Of a DNA stretch of 8,187 nucleotides, positions 6,876 to 8,187 are shown piece by piece. The translations under genes were made by a program, and so were the position numbers. The notes below the pieces were generated by a model. It had not been told where the DNA came from and made no database searches. It worked only from the letters and a program-made list of their open reading frames with translations. This stretch comes from Comamonadaceae bacterium (GTDB lineage: Bacteria > Pseudomonadota > Gammaproteobacteria > Burkholderiales > Burkholderiaceae), in contig CANKOT010000092.1 in assembly GCA_947484245.1 (NCBI GenBank), positions 1 to 8,187 on the forward strand, given 5' to 3'. Position 1 is the first letter of the stretch. The number at the start of each line of letters is the position of its first letter.

Positions 6876-8187
6876 GAGGTGCTAACTTTGAAATACTGTA
6901 CAGCTGATTCAGCAATGGATTGGCCATGCTCTTGCACAAAATGGCCGGCCTGCGGCAACAGGATGGGTTCTGGGCAGCCTTTGATGTTTTGCTGCAGTTC
7001 ACGCATGACAGGCTCTCCCAACACAGGGTCTTGAAGACCAATGGCCATCAAGGTTTGGCCTTGCCACTGGTCTCGCCAATAGTGAAGGGCTTGTCTTGAA
7101 ATTTCTGCGCCTGGGCTGTTTTCAAACTCAGGCACCATGGGCGGAAAAGCATGAAGCGCTGCGCGATGGCCACGGTCTTTGAAGGGTCTGTTGTAGGCTT
7201 GCGTTTCTGCTTCAGACATGTGTTTGTTGCCCCGTGCAAAGAGCTTGGCCACATCAAAGTCAGGATTGGCTTGACACCACTCACGCCAACTTAAAAAACC
7301 TTTTGACAAGGGCTGAGTGCCTGTTGCCAATGCCGTGTTCATCACCAACAAACCTGCAAAGCGATGGGGCATGTCCATCGGCAAGGTCAAACCCAAAATG
7401 CCGCCCCAATCTTGAACAACCAAAACGATGCGCTTCAAATCCAAACGTTCAATCAAATCTAGCAATACTTGGCGGTGGAATTCAAAGTTGTGTTGATTGG
7501 CTTTTTTAAACTTATCACTTTTACCAAAACCAATGAGGTCTGGCGCAACTACGCGGTGGCCATGAGCAGTGAAAGTAGGAATCATCTTTCGGAACAAATA
7601 ACTCCATGCAGGATTGCCATGCAAACACAAAAAAGTGATCTGCTGGTGATTCAATGAACCTTGAACCTCATTCGAAATCTCACTTCGACCTTCATCCAAA
7701 AAGTGCAAACGCAGGCCATTCAACGATGGCAAATCTGACACATAGTGTGCTGCCCATGGGTAATCAGGAATTCCATCAAACCATTCGTCTGGTGGCCTTA
7801 AGGCATCTTCGCGCAGTGGGTTCATATTGACACGCTTTGATTTGAAAAATTGTTGCAAAAGTTGTCGGCATTCTTGGGCTAATACGTCGCCTGTCACTTC
7901 TGTTTGGTGGTTGATGTCTTGATTGGAAAACACATTCAAAACAGAACCCGCCGCACCCGTTCTGGGCTCTGACGCACCAAACACCAGCCGAGAAATGCGT
8001 GCGTTGAGAATGGCCCCAGCGCACATGGTGCAAGGCTCTAATGTGACGTACAGGGTGCAGTTTTCAAGGCGGTAATTGCCAATTGTTTTAGCAGCATCTC
8101 GCAAAGCCATGATTTCTGCATGGGCAGTTGGGTCTGTGTTGCCAACAGGACCATTGCGACCTCTGCCAATCAGGATGCCATCTCGAA
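6872..8187 (-). CDS. tadA: TadA tRNA adenosine deaminase fused to haloalkane dehalogenase (5' partial)
   Basis: One open frame enters from the right edge (437 codons visible) and ends at TGA 6874-6872. The first ~120 visible residues are TadA, which deaminates A34 to inosine in tRNA-Arg(ACG). The zinc motif H-A-E (in D-P-T-A-H-A-E-I, 8135-8111) and P-C-x-x-C (in T-L-E-P-C-T-M-C) are intact; about the first 35 residues lie off-window. An ATG at 8110 is internal to H-A-E-I-M-A-L-R and is not the start. From M at 7825 the remaining 317 residues are a complete alpha/beta hydrolase of haloalkane dehalogenase subfamily HLD-I. In that numbering it has H-G-N-P-A-W (69-74), nucleophile D139 with halide-binding W140, cap-domain G-F-L-S-W (F177, W180, like DhlA F172/W175), acid D266 and H295. 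Another alpha/beta hydrolase activity is possible. Confidence 0.9.
   Translation of the reverse strand, partial: RDGILIGRGRNGPVGNTDPTAHAEIMALRDAAKTIGNYRLENCTLYVTLEPCTMCAGAILNARISRLVFGASEPRTGAAGSVLNVFSNQDINHQTEVTGDVLAQECRQLLQQFFKSKRVNMNPLREDALRPPDEWFDGIPDYPWAAHYVSDLPSLNGLRLHFLDEGRSEISNEVQGSLNHQQITFLCLHGNPAWSYLFRKMIPTFTAHGHRVVAPDLIGFGKSDKFKKANQHNFEFHRQVLLDLIERLDLKRIVLVVQDWGGILGLTLPMDMPHRFAGLLVMNTALATGTQPLSKGFLSWREWCQANPDFDVAKLFARGNKHMSEAETQAYNRPFKDRGHRAALHAFPPMVPEFENSPGAEISRQALHYWRDQWQGQTLMAIGLQDPVLGEPVMRELQQNIKGCPEPILLPQAGHFVQEHGQSIAESAVQYFKVSTS
7815..7845 (-). other. Junction of the TadA and dehalogenase domains
   Basis: TadA homology runs to its normal C-terminal end (Q-Q-F-F-K-S-K-R), and the next residues, V-N-M-N-P-L-R-E-D, begin the dehalogenase with no extended linker. 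The ATG at 7825-7823 is a natural dehalogenase start in position, but no Shine-Dalgarno-like sequence precedes it (the upstream bases are CAAAGCGTGTCAAT). This suggests a genuine fused polypeptide, possibly from loss of the TadA stop codon, although internal initiation cannot be excluded. Confidence 0.6.

Noticed and set aside
6627..7034. Plus-strand 135-codon reading frame antisense to ldcA and the dehalogenase
   Set aside because: It is Cys- and Pro-rich, shows no recognisable domain, and spans the ends of two convincing opposite-strand genes; best explained as codon-bias shadow.
6872..8110. ATG at 8110 as the start of the minus-strand tadA gene
   Set aside because: Codons upstream of it remain open to the window edge and encode the TadA H-A-E zinc motif and the D-P-T-A-H segment, so the Met is internal and the true start lies beyond 8187.

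Overview
The window looks like a chromosomal housekeeping segment of a betaproteobacterium, most likely Burkholderiales and probably a Comamonadaceae-type organism (Limnohabitans/Rhodoferax-like). This assignment is an inference from gene order (mltG-tmk-holB-tatD-ankyrin protein) and protein character, not from a database search. Base composition looks moderate by eye, with an AT-rich patch at the start of the ankyrin gene. I see no insertion sequences, tRNAs, rRNAs, CRISPR arrays or phage genes.

Left half, plus strand (1-3283): the 3' end of mltG, then tmk, holB, tatD and a secreted ankyrin-repeat protein. Spacings are 3 nt, a 4-nt ATGA overlap, 1 nt and about 10 nt, so this reads as one operon. 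It couples septal/peptidoglycan chain termination (MltG), dTTP synthesis (Tmk), a clamp-loader subunit (HolB) and a metal-dependent DNase (TatD). The ankyrin gene is a periplasmic add-on of unknown role. No pilZ lies between holB and tatD.

Middle (3284-3486): about 200 nt between convergent operons, with no credible ORF. It holds a 7-bp hairpin that is also an FNR/ANR-like half-match placed upstream of a TATATT hexamer, and a weak candidate terminator for the minus-strand operon.

Right half, minus strand (3487-8187, transcribed right to left): a tadA/haloalkane-dehalogenase in-frame fusion whose 5' end lies beyond the window edge, then an LD-carboxypeptidase (ATGA overlap), then a penicillin-acylase-family N-terminal-nucleophile hydrolase (TAATG overlap). 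The tight junctions argue for translational coupling.

The most notable item is the single reading frame joining a near-complete TadA tRNA deaminase to a complete HLD-I type haloalkane dehalogenase. All catalytic residues recognisable in both halves are intact. I found nothing I can defend as a wholly new biological system; the rest is well-known families in mostly conventional order.
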